This document shows, in pieces, positions 32,309 through 44,894 of a stretch of 64,000 nt of DNA. This DNA is from Metridium senile (lineage: Eukaryota > Cnidaria > Anthozoa > Actiniaria > Metridiidae). The position numbers were made by a program, and so were the translations under genes. The notes under the pieces are model-generated. The model made no database searches. It was not told the DNA's origin and saw only the letters and a program-made list of their open reading frames with translations. Numbering within the stretch: position 1 is the first letter of the stretch; every line of letters begins with the position of its first letter. The stretch is from positions 14,062,347 through 14,126,346 of the forward strand of contig OX459101.1 of assembly GCA_949775045.1 (NCBI GenBank), read 5' to 3'.

Positions 32309-34599
32309 ATGACACATTGTATAACCGAAGAGGTTTTTAATAGTATTTTATCAGTTGCTCTAGAAGAACGATTTGAAGACATCGAGAGTTTAACAGAAGA
32401 GCAAAAGACATCCCTTATTGCTTTGTTAAACAAGAAGGACGTGTTCGCCATATTGCCTACAGGCCACGGAAAATCGTTGATTTTTCAACTTCTACCGGAT
32501 CTTTGCCGACAATTGTTTCTACGAGGATATCCATATCCAAGGAAAGCAATCGTTGTTGTGATTTGCCCACTACGATCGCTTGTGGACTCTCACATACGTG
32601 AACTCGAAAGATACAGCCTACGAGCGACAAGTTTGAGTTCAGATGAACTTGACCAAAGCGCCATCGAACGAGGAGAATATTCGTTCGTGTTTGCCAGCCC
32701 CGAATCGTTTCTCGAAAACGAAAGATGGAGAAACATGCTCTTAAACGTTGTTTATCAAACAAGACTGTTCACCTTTGTAACAGATGAAGCACATGTAGTT
32801 CCAAAATGGTAAGAGCTGCATAATAATGATAATTAAAGAACCATTATTGTCAGTTGAAGTTGTTTTATTTTGTTTCAACTGTAAATTCTAAGATACAACG
32901 GATTGTTTTAGTCTTTCGTATCGTTAACAATATTGATAGCTTTAGTCGACAATTCAGTCTGTATCAGATAGGCAATTGTCTAAACATTATGATCATGCCT
33001 TTGCAAACAATAACTCGCTTGTTTCTTTTCTGAGAATTCCATTAATTTATTAAAGACAACTATTGTATGTATACCCATTTTATTCAATTCAATTCTTAAA
33101 CACACAATCACTTCAAAGCTGTATACAAACACATGAAATATTTTCAACTTTTCTTCCTTTAATACAGCCATTAGCTTTCCTTGGAATAATTATACTTAAT
33201 TAAAGCAGACATGAAAATTTTGATGCTTAAACAATATGTAATAAGCAAAGTATATATTGTCAAGAATATTGATTAGCCTGTTCAATTGGATTCATTTGCT
33301 GGTGTATCAATATTGTTTTGATAATTTTATTTGGCAATTTCTTGCTAACAATTGTTTTGATTACTTTTATAGGGGTTTTGGTTCTACACTTGGCAAGGAA
33401 CAGAAAGCAGCTTTTAGAAAGTGTTTTTCAAGAATTGGTGAATTGCGCTCTCTTGGTCCACAAGAAGCACCAATGCTTGCTCTAACTGCAACGGCAAACC
33501 TTGAAACTCAGGCAGCTGTAGTTAAAGCACTGGCCTTGAAAAACAATTTTTGCAAAGTATATGTGAGCCCATATAGAAAGAACATTTACCTTGCAAAATT
33601 GAAGGTAACAACCAACATGTCAAAAACATTCTCATGGCTTATAGAAAAGTTGAAAATAGAGAAGAATGCAATGGAACGAACAATTGTCTATTGTAAAAGT
33701 ATCAAGGACTGTGGACGATTGTTTACATTGTTCAAATCTGAGCTAGGAGGCAATAGCTATTTCCCTGAAGGTTGCCAAAAAGAATCACAAAATCTCCTTT
33801 TTGGCATGTTTCACCACAACACATTGGACAAACATAAAGAAAGGTCATGAAATCATTTTATGCACTTGGGATGGGAATTAACTTTCCAAATGTGAGAACT
33901 GTTGTTAACTATGGACCACCGAGAGAGGTTGAGGAGTTCGTTCAAGAAATTGGTAGAGCTGGCCGAGATGGTCAATCTGCTCTCGCAGTTTTACTTTATA
34001 ATGGACAGCATCTAAGGAAAAGTGAAGATGCTATTGTTGAATATGTGAATAATACTAGTGGTTGTCTTCGTAAACAGTTGTCTTCTCAGTTTGAACAAAT
34101 TCACGAGATGACATTTGAATGTGGAACTCATGATTGTTGTATTAATTGTCACCTAAAGTGTGAATGTGAAGAGAAATGCCAAGTACCAATTCCCTGCTTT
34201 GTTGTTAACAATTGTAATGTTCAACAAGAAGTAAAACAAAGGAAAGCATCAAAGGAGGAAAAAGCACTTTTAAAGGAACTCCTGATGGAACATAAGGACA
34301 ACGAACAGACAGGGCTCCTAACATACCTAAATCCGGAGTGCACAGCTGGTTTCAGTAAGTCATTAGTCAAAGCTGTTATGAAAAACTGCAACCAACTATT
34401 CAACCTAGAAGACATCTTATTAAATTTACCTGTATTTAAGAGGTCGCATGCGATTGATATCCTTCACATGTTGCAAGATGTATTTGAGGATATTAATGAT
34501 AATGACATGGAACTTGTAACAGAAGTTGATGCTGCTTGCTTTGAAAAGAAGTATGATCTAACTTACAATGAATTTGTACGAATCTCAGTCAAGTGGTAG
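32309..34599 (+). pseudogene. RecQ-like SF2 helicase of element A (frame-broken)
   Basis: Exon 1 (32309-32808) starts at an ATG, and the intron 32809-33372 is GT-AG. Exon 2 starts at 33373 and gives an in-frame VPKWGFGSTLG. Motifs are LPTGHGKSLIFQLL (Walker A), VICPLRSLV, TDEAHVVPKW (DEAH), LALTATA, and NYGPPREVEEFVQEIGRAGR with the arginine finger. A Cys-rich tail (CGTHDCCINCHLKCECEEKC) resembles a RecQ zinc module. It would unwind DNA 3' to 5'. At about 33845 the frame shifts by one base, and roughly a dozen residues usual before LGMG (motif V) are missing, so helicase activity is doubtful. It converges on the transposase gene and is probably a passenger that aids transposition. Confidence 0.8.
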
Positions 34600-35849
34600 T
34601 TCTTCAGAAGAAGAATTTGAATGAGTTTTTACTTGGTCAATAGTAGCTTCATTATAATGGACTTGAATTAAGGTACCCGTTGATAGTATAAATTTAAGCA
34701 ATTGACTCTTAATTAATACTTTACTCATATAACAAGTTATTTAAATTAATTACTAATCACAAAAAGTTTTTTTATATAAATTTCAAAAATATTGGACTCT
34801 GAATATAGTGCATTCCAAAACAAAGGGCATTGTGGTTTTAGTTACTTTGAAATAAAAACTAATATACAGTGAAAATTACCTCCCATATCTAGCCCGTATA
34901 TTGTTTTGAATGGAATGCAATAAAAATATTATACCTAACTATCATATATTTCACTTTCAACAATTCAAATTGCATTTCGGTCATGTGATGCACTATACAG
35001 TATTAAATGTTTTTTGAAATAGCTGTACTGGAATATTTTTCCAGTAATTATTAGAACAATTTATATACTGGAACCCACTTTTAACATGCAAGTGTGCATA
35101 TGAGTAAAATAGCATGCCGATGAGTGTAATAAATTGCTTTTAAGTGAAAAAACTTTTAACTTAAAAGTGAGTCATTGTTCTACATATTAGTTGTTATCTT
35201 GTAATATTACTTGTATGCATTGGTTGTACGTTACAATTCTCAAAAGTAAAATAAAATTAATGATGTATTAGCAGACTCAGTTGTTTCATGGTACTCTAAG
35301 TAAGATTTGGATATATAAGCCCAGACAAGAAACTATAATGTTTTTTTATCGTAAGAACTTGCAAAAAATAATCATTGAATTCAGAATTATACTAGCTAAA
35401 GAAATTATAACCATTCAATCGAAGAAAACATCATGTATGAATGAATGATTTTTGACCTTACAACAAATACTTAATCTCTATTGACTAATATAATTAATTA
35501 AATATAAACGATATAGTTACTAAATAAATAATTTAATTTAGTGACTTCTATTTTAGAGTGGTTTTCATTAACCTGTGATACTCACTTTAGTGTATTACTC
35601 TTTCGTCCACCTTAATTCTATTGTTATTATTTGACTATTACACTTGTTTCATGGGTTAATGAAAACCATTCTAATAATAACCACTCAATGTACTCTACTC
35701 TCAATGTACTTGTTCATCTTCCTAACAGTAACTTAACAAAAAAAATTGCGCTTTTGCATATCTTTTGCACTACAAATGTAGTCATGTGGTTTGTTTAATG
35801 CAGGTCTTTACATGATTTTTAAAGGAAATAAATGACTTAATGTATGAAT
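34600..35849. other. Noncoding spacer of element A with a small MITE
   Basis: AT-rich and without frames. At about 35556-35693 a 135-bp palindromic element has imperfect 20-bp ends (GAGTGGTTTTCATTAACC and GGTTAATGAAAACCATTC). No target duplication was clear. Confidence 0.5.
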
Positions 35850-38800
35850 CTATTTTCCTTTGTTTGACCACTGTTTCTTGTGTTGGTTGATCCAATTGTT
35901 AAGGTGGTTGTAATTGAGCTCATTAACCAATGTTTTCTTGAACTCTGGAAAGCATTGATACTGCCTGTTGTCAGATTGTGTGCATTGGAAGACCTTGCCT
36001 TTATTGTGGAGCTCATTAACAATAAGTTTAAAATCTTTCTGTGAGCGTGTGACTGTGTGTTTGCCAGATGGCCTTTTGCATAATAGCTCATCATCAACTG
36101 TCCTGAGAAGATCTTCCACAGGTTGTATTGCCCTGCTACATCGAAGAGCACACTCTGGAGTGAGGTTGACACCAAGGTTGGCAAGCATCTCCTTATGTAA
36201 ATGAACAATGTGCTCCATTCTCAAATCAAGTGATATGTTTTTCCCCTTTCCCCCTTTGTTATTTATTGTCCTATTCCATACCAAGGAATGGGCTTTCCTT
36301 GGTGACAACATGGCATTGACATTTGCTAAGAGCTGCAGGGAGGCCAAAGCATACTTGTGGTGATTGTAGCATTTAAATATCAAGAGCAAGAACTTCCAAC
36401 ATCTCAGGATCCTTTCCCCATCTCCTTCCTTGACAGCATCATCAAAATTGTGGAGTAGCAATCCCAGACCTAGTCTTGCACATGCATAATTATAAATGCA
36501 ATCTTCAGCTTTTTCCTTGTGGATCTCTGTTGAATCACACGCTTTGGTTTCTTCTATAGGTTGAGTGAAGTCAGGGTGGAGTTTACTTTCATGCCGATCA
36601 CGACATTTTTTGTAGACATATGACTTCCCACAGCATCGACAGGGAAATGCTTTAGGCTGAGGAGGGTCAGGCGTATTTGCATTGGTGACTTCTTGAATCA
36701 GCTGCTGCAATTCGACCGTTTGCTTAGTCATGATGAATTTTTCTAGCATTTCTTTCATATGTTGATGGAGCCATAGCACTTTACCTTCCTTCGTTCCATT
36801 CAGAACAGCACTAGGGATATCAATGTTATCTTCAAATACTTCCATCTTGAAATGGGCCATGAATGCTGAAACAACAAATGCTTCGGTCTCAATTTTGACA
36901 TAGTAGTTGAAGTTGTCTAGTACATTCTTTGTTTTTGCATTTATGTTGTTAGTGACATTCATGTTTGAGCACATAGTCCCTACATCATTGGCAGAGTTGG
37001 GATGATACAATATATCGTACATGATCTGAAAAAGAAATACCATATATATATATATTAATATAGTAAAAATGTTGAATTTGCAGCCAGTATTAATATATTA
37101 AATAAATAAAAAAAAACACAATATATTAAATATATTAATATATTTGATATTTTTATTAGCAATCTTAATTGTAAATTAATGTTCACTTTTGCATCTGCAA
37201 TGCAAAGAATAAGCATTCATAATTAACAATGGAATTCAATTTGACTTAGTATATTATGACTCTAACTCTAGATAAATATGGAAAGTAGAGTGGGGTACTT
37301 TACTCAATCTACTTAATTTTTTCACAATTTTGCTTTGCATTTCTATTTTGGGGTGGTATTGGTATTCAGATTGATTTTTATACATATTTTGAATATTACA
37401 TATTGGCTTGACAATATCTTGACAATATCTGTTTTGTTTATCTTTTAGTCTTTTTTATCACTCAAAGATAAACTTTAAATCTTAACATGTAATATATCCT
37501 CAATTTATTATATGGCTATGATAGTGTGCGTGCTCTGATTGGCTGATTTCCGGTCTGATATTTTCCCATCTGGGACCGTTACCATGACAACGGTCAAGTT
37601 TTCGTATTTTTTCAGACTGGGAAATTAAAAACAACTTGTAAAGGATTGCAATACATATTTTGTTAACTTTTTTCCTTTTCACCTGTAAAATGTTTTTAGC
37701 CAGTTTAGTGTGTGTTTGATGTATTTTTATTGAAGGAATAGAAAACGCGTGCTGTGTGCAGTTATAAAGCACACAGGGTTGTCAGAACACAAGAGAAGTG
37801 TTAAGAGAAGCACGACGCGAAGTGGAGTGCTTCTCAACGCTTCTTAAGTGTTCTTACAATCCCCAAGTGCTTTATATCTGCACACAGCACAGAGAGCAAT
37901 TTTTTTATTCCTTCAATAAAAATACTAATTGATCAACATGCAAATGGGCGTGCTGTGTGCTATCATAACGCATTAACCTCGCTTGTTCGGTCTGTCCGTC
38001 TTGGTCTGACAATTTTCCGGTACAGACCTCACACTCTGTTAATAATCCTTAATAACAATGTTACATATAAAATGTTATAAACACACAGATAGTACCTGAT
38101 ACACAAGTCTGATGGCATGCCAGTCTTCAACTTTTGGAATTACTCCTTCAAGCCTTTCAAGACAAAAAATATTTCAATTTAAAATTAACGTTACACCATC
38201 CTCCACCATCTAACAAATATACATTTCATAATAATTATTTGAAGATTCACAAACCCACCTTTCAAATAGAGAATCTCCATCACCTCTGGCATCAACAGAA
38301 TTTCTGGCCCTTTCATCAGTCAATTGGTCACCTCCAAAGAATACTTGTTCTGCCACTTCAGGAACCAATGTGTACCCATCTTCTGTAGGCTCTTGTGTCA
38401 CTGTTACAGGGATGTAGTTGTCATGAATAGCTTGAAGTATGTCTATCATTTCGTCATTGAGGTTTTCATTCTTAAATAAGATACCTAGTGGTTCCTAAAA
38501 AAACATTTAGAAATACTGCAATTAATGAATTAATTGGAACAAACTATAGTATGCATTTAATGCTATAAAATGTTATAATACAGATTATATGATTATAGTG
38601 TCATAGTATACATTCAGAGTGGCTGCTCTGACATTGTAAATATTGCTCTTTCAAATATATGGTTGCATGCTGGCAAAGGTTTTGGATGTAACAGTTAAGC
38701 AACATATGCAACAAAACGTTCACCAACCTTTTTTAATATATCTATATGAACATATGCGTCTGTATATGCATTCATGCATGCTCGAAATTTGAAGGATTTT

Positions 38801-41800
38801 TTTCAAAACATTGCATGTTTTCCTTACATTATTTACCGGGTACTTGTTGTATCTATACCTGTGCTGACTTTTGCTTTGTAACTTGTGAGTATCTATGTGG
38901 AATGTGGCAGACCTTAACATCTCTGAAGCACTCAAAGGCTGGCAGTTTTTCGATTGCAATCCTGGCACACAAAGGAATCAAGTCATGAAGTAGGTCTTCG
39001 TTGTCAGTTATTGATGGTAAAAATTCAATGTTTTCCATTTCAAGGACGTCTTTGATAGGCTTATCATCTAGAAGATCCAATCCATTAATACGGTCTTGAA
39101 TAGCATTAAGTGCAAACCTGTGAATGTTTTTATTTTGCCGTTCACTACTCATGTGTTTAACTTTAACATGGATGTCAAGGTTATCACCAATGAGTTGATA
39201 ACCGGGAGGTTTTTGACTCTCGTGTTTGTGCACAAGTCTATCGATCACAGATGTATCAAGCGAATCATACTTGCATTGTGGAAGTTCCTTTTCAATAAAT
39301 TGGAACATGTTTTCACTTGATGCTTCTTGAAATTTTTGGCCAAGATATTTCTTAAGTTTGTCCTTATTCTCATTACTCTCCACTGGCATGCATTCCATAG
39401 CCATTGCAGGTAATTGCTGATTAATATCATGAGATGTTGAACTATTGGTTACATAAGATGCACCTTCTTCAATGGAATATGATGGCAGAGTGGGAAATGA
39501 TAAGTCAAGTTCACCAATATCAGTTGTAGAAAATCCTGGTGGTATAAATTCAGACATGTTGTTACACTCACTTAAAAACTGCTTTGTCTCCAACAACAGG
39601 TTAGCAGTGTTAGCATGAGTTTCAAGGTCTTCCTTCCACTTTTTTAGACATTTGTTAGATTCAAGACCCATTTCATCCAATTTACTCAAAGTCATGGAAT
39701 GGCTAATGGAAACTCCCCATCTGCCACTTCTTAGGAATCCCTGTAATACAAGTTCATAATTAAGTGAAGTTGGCAATTGTCTTAATCAATCAAACCCTAT
39801 AATAGGTAAAAGTGAACATAAAAAAGGTAGAAATTAAATAAATAGAAAATTGAGCCAATTTTTTGCCTTATTGAGTTTATTTACTTTTAACTATCTCATA
39901 GCCAGAAATAGTACATCTTTATGCCCCCCACCCCCCTGTTTTTTTTTATTTAACTGTTGTTCATGATTTCCTCTAAACTGTTTTTACAAATTGTGTTTGA
40001 TTGATGGAAGAGAATGTTTGGCAAACTTTTTTGGGTGCATAGCAATGAAATCTGTGGTAATGATATTAATATACACCTACTTGCACTAAGGTTGACATAC
40101 AAAATAGAACATTTGCCACAAAGAAAATAGCCATTTGTGATTTAGATCACCCAAGCTGAACTCTCTGTTTTGTCTTTTAATTAATTCCTTTCACACTAAA
40201 CCACAAATGTTTTATTTTCTTTATGACAAGTGTTCTATTTTTGTATGACAATCTTATTGCAAGTAGGTGTATATAACCATTATGATAAAATGATTAATGA
40301 TGATGATAATCATTATGATGGTAATGATGATATTACAGCACCTGATAATTATGTGATCTCCGACGTTCAAAAGCCAACATAAAAAGGGGGTTAATATATT
40401 GCCAAACAATCAAAAATAATCTTTCCTTTAATAATTTTAGTGCCAGTAGTAAAATGGTTGCACCTGTCTTTGATGGTCGCATAACTATAAAAGGTGATTG
40501 AGCATGAAAATGTAGGTGAACAATTTAAAACGTACCTGTTTTTTTGCTCCACTATGCCAGAGGACTCCAATGGCATATCTGTAGGCCTGGGCAGACATCT
40601 GCGGACATCTCTGTTTTAATAGTATAGAAGCAGCCATGGTTATTGCAGGAGCAGTTAGCTTGCCTTTCTTGTGTTTGTTGTCAATAATTGCTGTTGTAAG
40701 GCATGAATGAAAAACTGGAGCTCTGAGCTGAAGCTCCTTTTCAAACTCCTCATCACAAAATGTTGATAAACTGTGAGGATCACATTTTCTCAACATAGGA
40801 GATTTTATGCTGCATAATTGTTGACATTCCTGTCCAATTTCTCCTTGAAGTTTAATTAAGAGTTCCTTTCTCAGTTCCTCTTTACTCCATATTGCATTTG
40901 CAGCATATTTCTGTTCCCCATTGGATAGTTGCCGTATGATTTTGGCGTCGACCTTATTCTTTATAGATTTCACAACTTTTTTTGAAGGATAATGTATATG
41001 AACCTATAATAATAAATATTTAAAATCAGCGCGGTTGTAATACGGTACATGTTCATGGACTGTCGTGCGGTATTAAATTTAGTCTATTAAGTATAGACTA
41101 TATCAAAAGAAACACTTATTTTTGCATATCCTATCTTCTCCCGTGCTATTTATATACGCACGCATTGACAATTTTAATACAATGTTTTCACGAAGGTGTG
41201 ACATCTGCGTCGAGTTTGGTAGTGACGGAAGTTCACAGTTAGGTCAAGTTTATATAGTAATAATAGTTATTTTCAAATTATTTTTTTCCTGGACACCGAT
41301 TTATAGCGATTACCTAGCCACATTACTAACTAAAACGATTAAAATATCACCGTCGAATCGCTGCAAAATCTATGAAATAGATTGTAATGTAAACTTCACA
41401 CGAAGTTCATTGAAAATTCTCACCTCTGTTTTGCTGCATGTCTCAAGAATCGGTCCTTGATTTGGTGGGTTCTCAAGAGGAATAAAGCTGCCTTTTTCTA
41501 GTGTATCGGTGTAGTTTAGTGTTTTCAGCAATAATGTTCTTCTTGCAGTTGTTGAGCTTGAATTTTCAACCCATCTTGGTTTTTTCTTGTAATCAGTCGG
41601 CGAGTCCTTATTACATCGCTTTTGACGATTACTTTGTAAATTTAGGAGATGCTGCTGTGTAGAATGTTTATACCCTTGTCTCAAAACATACAGCTGTTTG
41701 TTTTGTTGTAAGACTTTTTCAAACTTTAAGAAATCGCGATAGCACTTCTGACAACAAAATTCAGAATGACATTCATGAACGTGAATCTCGGCTTCTAGAA

Positions 41801-41975
41801 CAACGGCCAGTCGTTTCACGAGATTTTCATTTCGAGACTTTGGGCCGAAAATGTGGATTCTTGGTTTTCCAGACGTAATATTACATTGGCAAAGACGACA
41901 GGACTTTGAAGGATGTGAGATGGCACTTTTCAATGGTGTATTTTTGTTCGCTTTCGGGTTTTTAATTACTTTCAC
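35850..41975 (-). CDS. DUF6589-like DDE transposase (six exons)
   Basis: Exons: 41975-41424, 41003-40536, 39740-38859, 38494-38259, 38153-38096 and 37025-35850. All junctions have GT donors and AG acceptors and preserve frame for about 1,123 residues. Exon 1 has a Cys-rich zinc module (CRLCQCNI, ECHSEFCCQKCYRDF). Exon 3 has GDNLDIHVKVKHMSSERQNK, the probable first catalytic Asp. Exons 4-5 have VFFGGDQLTDERARNS, the probable second Asp, and RLEGVIPKVEDWHAIRLVYQ. Exon 6 has a C2H2-like FPCRCCGKSYVYKKCRDRHE and LDLRMEHIVHLHKEM with a candidate Glu. GGDQLT and EDWH are typical of DUF6589 proteins. The product should cut and join the TACCCTGG termini. The extreme N-terminus is unsure: the frame opens at a GTG with a stop three codons before it, so an upstream exon may exist. 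Confidence 0.75.
37505..37975. repeat. Nested palindromic MITE in transposase intron 5
   Basis: An inner palindrome at 37721-37925 has perfect 20-bp arms (GTATTTTTATTGAAGGAATA and its complement), with further paired TGCTGTGTGCAG-type words inside. An outer weaker pair (GCTATGATAGTGTGCGTGCT, near 37513, and its partner near 37951-37974) suggests insertion into an older foldback. Confidence 0.65.
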
Positions 41976-42216
41976 TACTGATTGTCATTCGCGCGGCGTA
42001 ATGTTTATTTACATCGGGCACGTGTATGCGTGCAAAAAAATGATTTGAGTATCTCCCCCAGATATTTTTTTTGTAAAGCACACTATCTACTTACTTCCCC
42101 TCCCCTAAGTAAAAAATCACCACGGGGATCTCTTGTGTGATTGGTTAACGTTAATTGGATCATTTCGCTTTGATCAACAGTTCAATTAAGCTTGGAAATG
42201 TGATTCACGGCGCTTC

Positions 42217-42324
42217 CTACCAGAGGCTTAGACGACGACTCGCTGCTTTGCAGCTCGTTTGCCGCTTCGCGGCTTTAAAAAAGAGTAATTAGAGTTAATA
42301 GTGAAGCCTCTGGTAACCAGGGTA
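42217..42324 (-). repeat. Element A right terminal foldback
   Basis: This mirrors the left end. CTACCAGAGGCTTAGACGAC precedes a CGCTGCTTTGCAGCTCG segment and AAGCCTCTGGTAACCAGGGTA. The pairing of ACCAGAGGCTT with AAGCCTCTGGT recurs within this end. Confidence 0.75.
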
Positions 42325-42781
42325 ATACTCTGATAACCGCACGCTTGGCAAATTGAACACATAAGAAAATGTCAAGAAGCACGAGCTGAAAGCGAGTGTT
42401 TCTGGACATTTTTAAGTGTGTTCAAATGCCAAGCGTGCAGTTATCAGAGTATAAACCACGGCTGAACCTTAATTATTTATTTTATTTTATAGATTTCGAT
42501 TAAAAATTGTTCAAAAATCGTTCAAAAAAGTCTTTTTGATTTCGAAAACTTTTAAACTTACGCAAGCGCGATATAACAGCAGTTTTGATTGGCTCTTGAG
42601 CAATGACTCTTTGAGCTGATTGGTCAAAATTTGACAGCCGACAATTTTAGTGGCTTCTTTATTTAGAAAAGAATGATTCATGAATTGTACAAGCTTTACA
42701 AACTCTGAATGTACAAGAAATATAAAGTTTCTAAAGGCAGTTTGCCTAAATAATAGTTTTTAAAGTTAAATCATTTGATGT

Positions 42782-43406
42782 TCAATGCAAAGTGGAATCT
42801 TTGTTGAGATAAACATTGACTGAATTGATCTGACAAGCGTTGAAAACTCCATGGCCAGCTCCAGCTCCGAATCCAAAGGCAGTTTGCGACAATCCGTTGT
42901 CAAAACTTTGCAATGACTGCATAACTGGCAGGTTTACATCTGTGGGATATATTCCTCTGGACTCAGACTCTGCTCTGGACTGTATTTGGAGTGCTGACTG
43001 TCGGTTTGTTAAACATGCTTCAGACAAAACATCTGAACACAAACGAAGTTGGTCGGATGAAGGCTGTGTGTTGTAGTGTTTGATGCTCTTCGTTTCGATA
43101 TCCAGAAATATTCATGATGTGGCGGCTTGGAATCTGTGCATCTGACCATAAGGTTATCGTGGTAGGTCGAACAGAGTGGTTTGTGTAGATTCTGGATAGT
43201 TTAGCGTCTTGTGAGATGTCTTTCATCATCAAACCTAGCTTGTTGATTCCTATCGGACGGTTCTCAAACCAAACATCGCCACTCTGTACACTTGAGGTTT
43301 CTTTTGGCAATGTACTTCTTCAGGCAAGTCAAACCATCGATGTTTTCATCGTCTGAAGTACTATACATCCTGCCTTCTTTTTGTGTGCTAAGGACGTCTT
43401 TCATGA
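42782..43406 (-). pseudogene. Crypton-type tyrosine recombinase (DUF3504), C-terminal half
   Basis: Starting at the element K boundary, the frame reads KDVLSTQKEGRMYSTSDDEN and VWFENRPIGINKLGLMMKD. It then has YTNHSVRPTTITLW with the HxxR box, RHIMNISGYRNE, and in the next frame HYNTQPSSDQLRLCSDV with the catalytic Tyr. Two bases are missing between the last two segments, and another shift separates KRNLKCTEW from the VWFENR part. The tail ends at 42782. The match is to the DUF3504 core shared by Crypton recombinases and their domesticated relatives (ZMYM, QRICH1, KCTD1). Catalysis normally joins DNA through the Tyr. Inactive here. The N-terminal half is at 55522-56538. Confidence 0.8.
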
Positions 43407-43430
43407 CGAGCTTAAGACGAGTTAGGATTT
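43407..43430 (+). repeat. Element K left inverted terminus
   Basis: 24 bases beginning CGAGCTTAAGACGAGTTAGG, identical to the reverse complement of 55498-55521. TCATGA lies immediately outside. Confidence 0.9.
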
Positions 43431-44894
43431 TGGTATCCCACAGGTTAGGGACAAAATTTGTCCCTATCTCTGTTGGGTGCCAAGCTCCTAAAACAATAGA
43501 TCGTGTAACATAACTCTCGTTCTCCATTCAGGTAATGACCACAACTTAAAGGTGGGGCGTCATAAGTACTCTCATGTCCGTCATCAAGACAATTAAATCT
43601 ATATTAAAATTGGAGGCTGTGAAGAGTACGACAAGCAATGTGATGAACGATATGGCCACGGAAAATAGTTATTTGCAAACGCCATAAAGGAACGAAAATA
43701 AACGGATAGATAAACGTAGCATAAATTCTTATTTAAAAAAATGCGAAGGTTTACTTAGTTATATACAAGTTCTGCGTGCATTCAGTAAAAGTTGCACTCC
43801 GTAAAAGCATGAAACAATAGTAATAGAGCACAAACACTTAATCCACGAAATAAAATCAAAATTGTTACTAACAAATAGCTCTTATTTAGTTATCACTCAA
43901 CCAGAACAGTATAAGAAAAGGCAAATATAAAGGAAACAATACTTCATTATAGATCTACTTGTCTGAAATAGTCACTAATAGTCACTAAATAAGAACTATT
44001 AGAGTGAAGTCATTTAACCCGTGAAATAGATGTTGGACTAATACAATTTAGCAGTCTAGAAATCCATTGTTTTCTTTTGAGTCTATTTGACTATTACACT
44101 TTAGCAAGCAATTACTATTTCACGGGTTAAATGCCTTCACTCTAGACAGTAACAAATCGATTTTATTTCACGGATTAAATGTTTGCCCTCTACTTTTTTG
44201 TACTATTTTATTCTAATTCTTTTGTTTTCTTTTGTTCAACTAGCACTATTTTGCACAATTTAGTAATTAGTGTTTGACGCTTTTACTGAATTCACTTTAA
44301 CAGTCATTTTGACAAAAAGTATATAAATCAAATAGTTTTATTTTGTGGTTCATATCCACTATTCAAATATATACTATCGTTAATGCAAAAGCATTGCTTG
44401 CGGTGTCTAAAAATAACAAAATTATGCTCTACAATGCCGGTTCGATCTAGGATTCGTTCTACAACATATTTTTTTAATCACGCTTACTATTTAGTTGACA
44501 CAAAATAGGTACATTGTACTTTCATTGTCAATAGAACTTTTTAGTTTTATACAATTTCTAAGGTAAAAAATATTCTCAAACTATCTTTCAGTACGGTCTA
44601 TATAATTAAGAATACAAAGCGATTTTATATAATGCTATGATGTCCAAAGTGCTAGTTCTAGTAGAATTAACGAGTGGCGTTCAAACATTGTGAATGAATT
44701 GGATGTGTATATTGTTCGCATTTTATATCCAGATGTTTTTTGTGTATCATAGCGTCATTTTTACCGTATTCGGAAACGTTAACAAGAATTTACAACACCA
44801 TGTATCATGTATGTGATTGCTAACAGTTTGTAAATCACGAATTACAAATAGATATATCATGATTAAAATGAGTCTATACGTGTGGTTTTTGGCA
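43431..44894. other. Element K left noncoding region with a MITE
   Basis: AT-rich. 43827-43980 resembles 88-240. A palindromic MITE occupies 44000-44144, with about 30-bp near-perfect arms (TAGAGTGAAGTCATTTAACC and TGGGTTAAAT-like complement). No gene is visible, although exons downstream of 52426 might be expected on the minus strand somewhere in this part of the element. Confidence 0.55.

Larger units (their letters stand above)
31960..42324. mobile_element. Element A: 10.4-kb transposon with DUF6589-like transposase and helicase
   Basis: The ends TACCCTGGTCACCAGAGGCT (left) and the reverse complement TACCCTGGTTACCAGAGGCT (right) are inverted repeats. ATACTCTGA is duplicated at 31951-31959 and 42325-42333. 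Two convergent genes occupy it: a RecQ-like helicase on plus and a six-exon transposase on minus. A MITE array lies in an intron. Helicase-bearing Academ elements are known but make 3-4-bp duplications, so the superfamily is left open. The transposase frame is intact, the helicase is not. Confidence 0.85.
31935..42468. repeat. 160-bp TTAA-flanked palindromic MITE split by element A
   Basis: The left arm (31935-31959) and right body (42334-42468) join into one foldback whose ends read GGTTCAACCGTGGTTTATAC and the complement CCACGGCTGAACC. TTAA flanks it at 31931-31934 and 42469-42472. Inner arms contain CGCACGCTTGGCA and TGCCAAGCGTGC. Element A interrupts it with a 9-bp duplication. Confidence 0.8.

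Noticed and set aside
37500..37772. Minus-strand frame of 90 codons
   Set aside because: It runs through the nested MITE in an intron and lacks protein-like features.
31960..42324. Assignment of element A to Academ
   Set aside because: A helicase passenger fits, but the 9-bp duplication does not match the 3-4 bp expected, and the transposase could not be compared.
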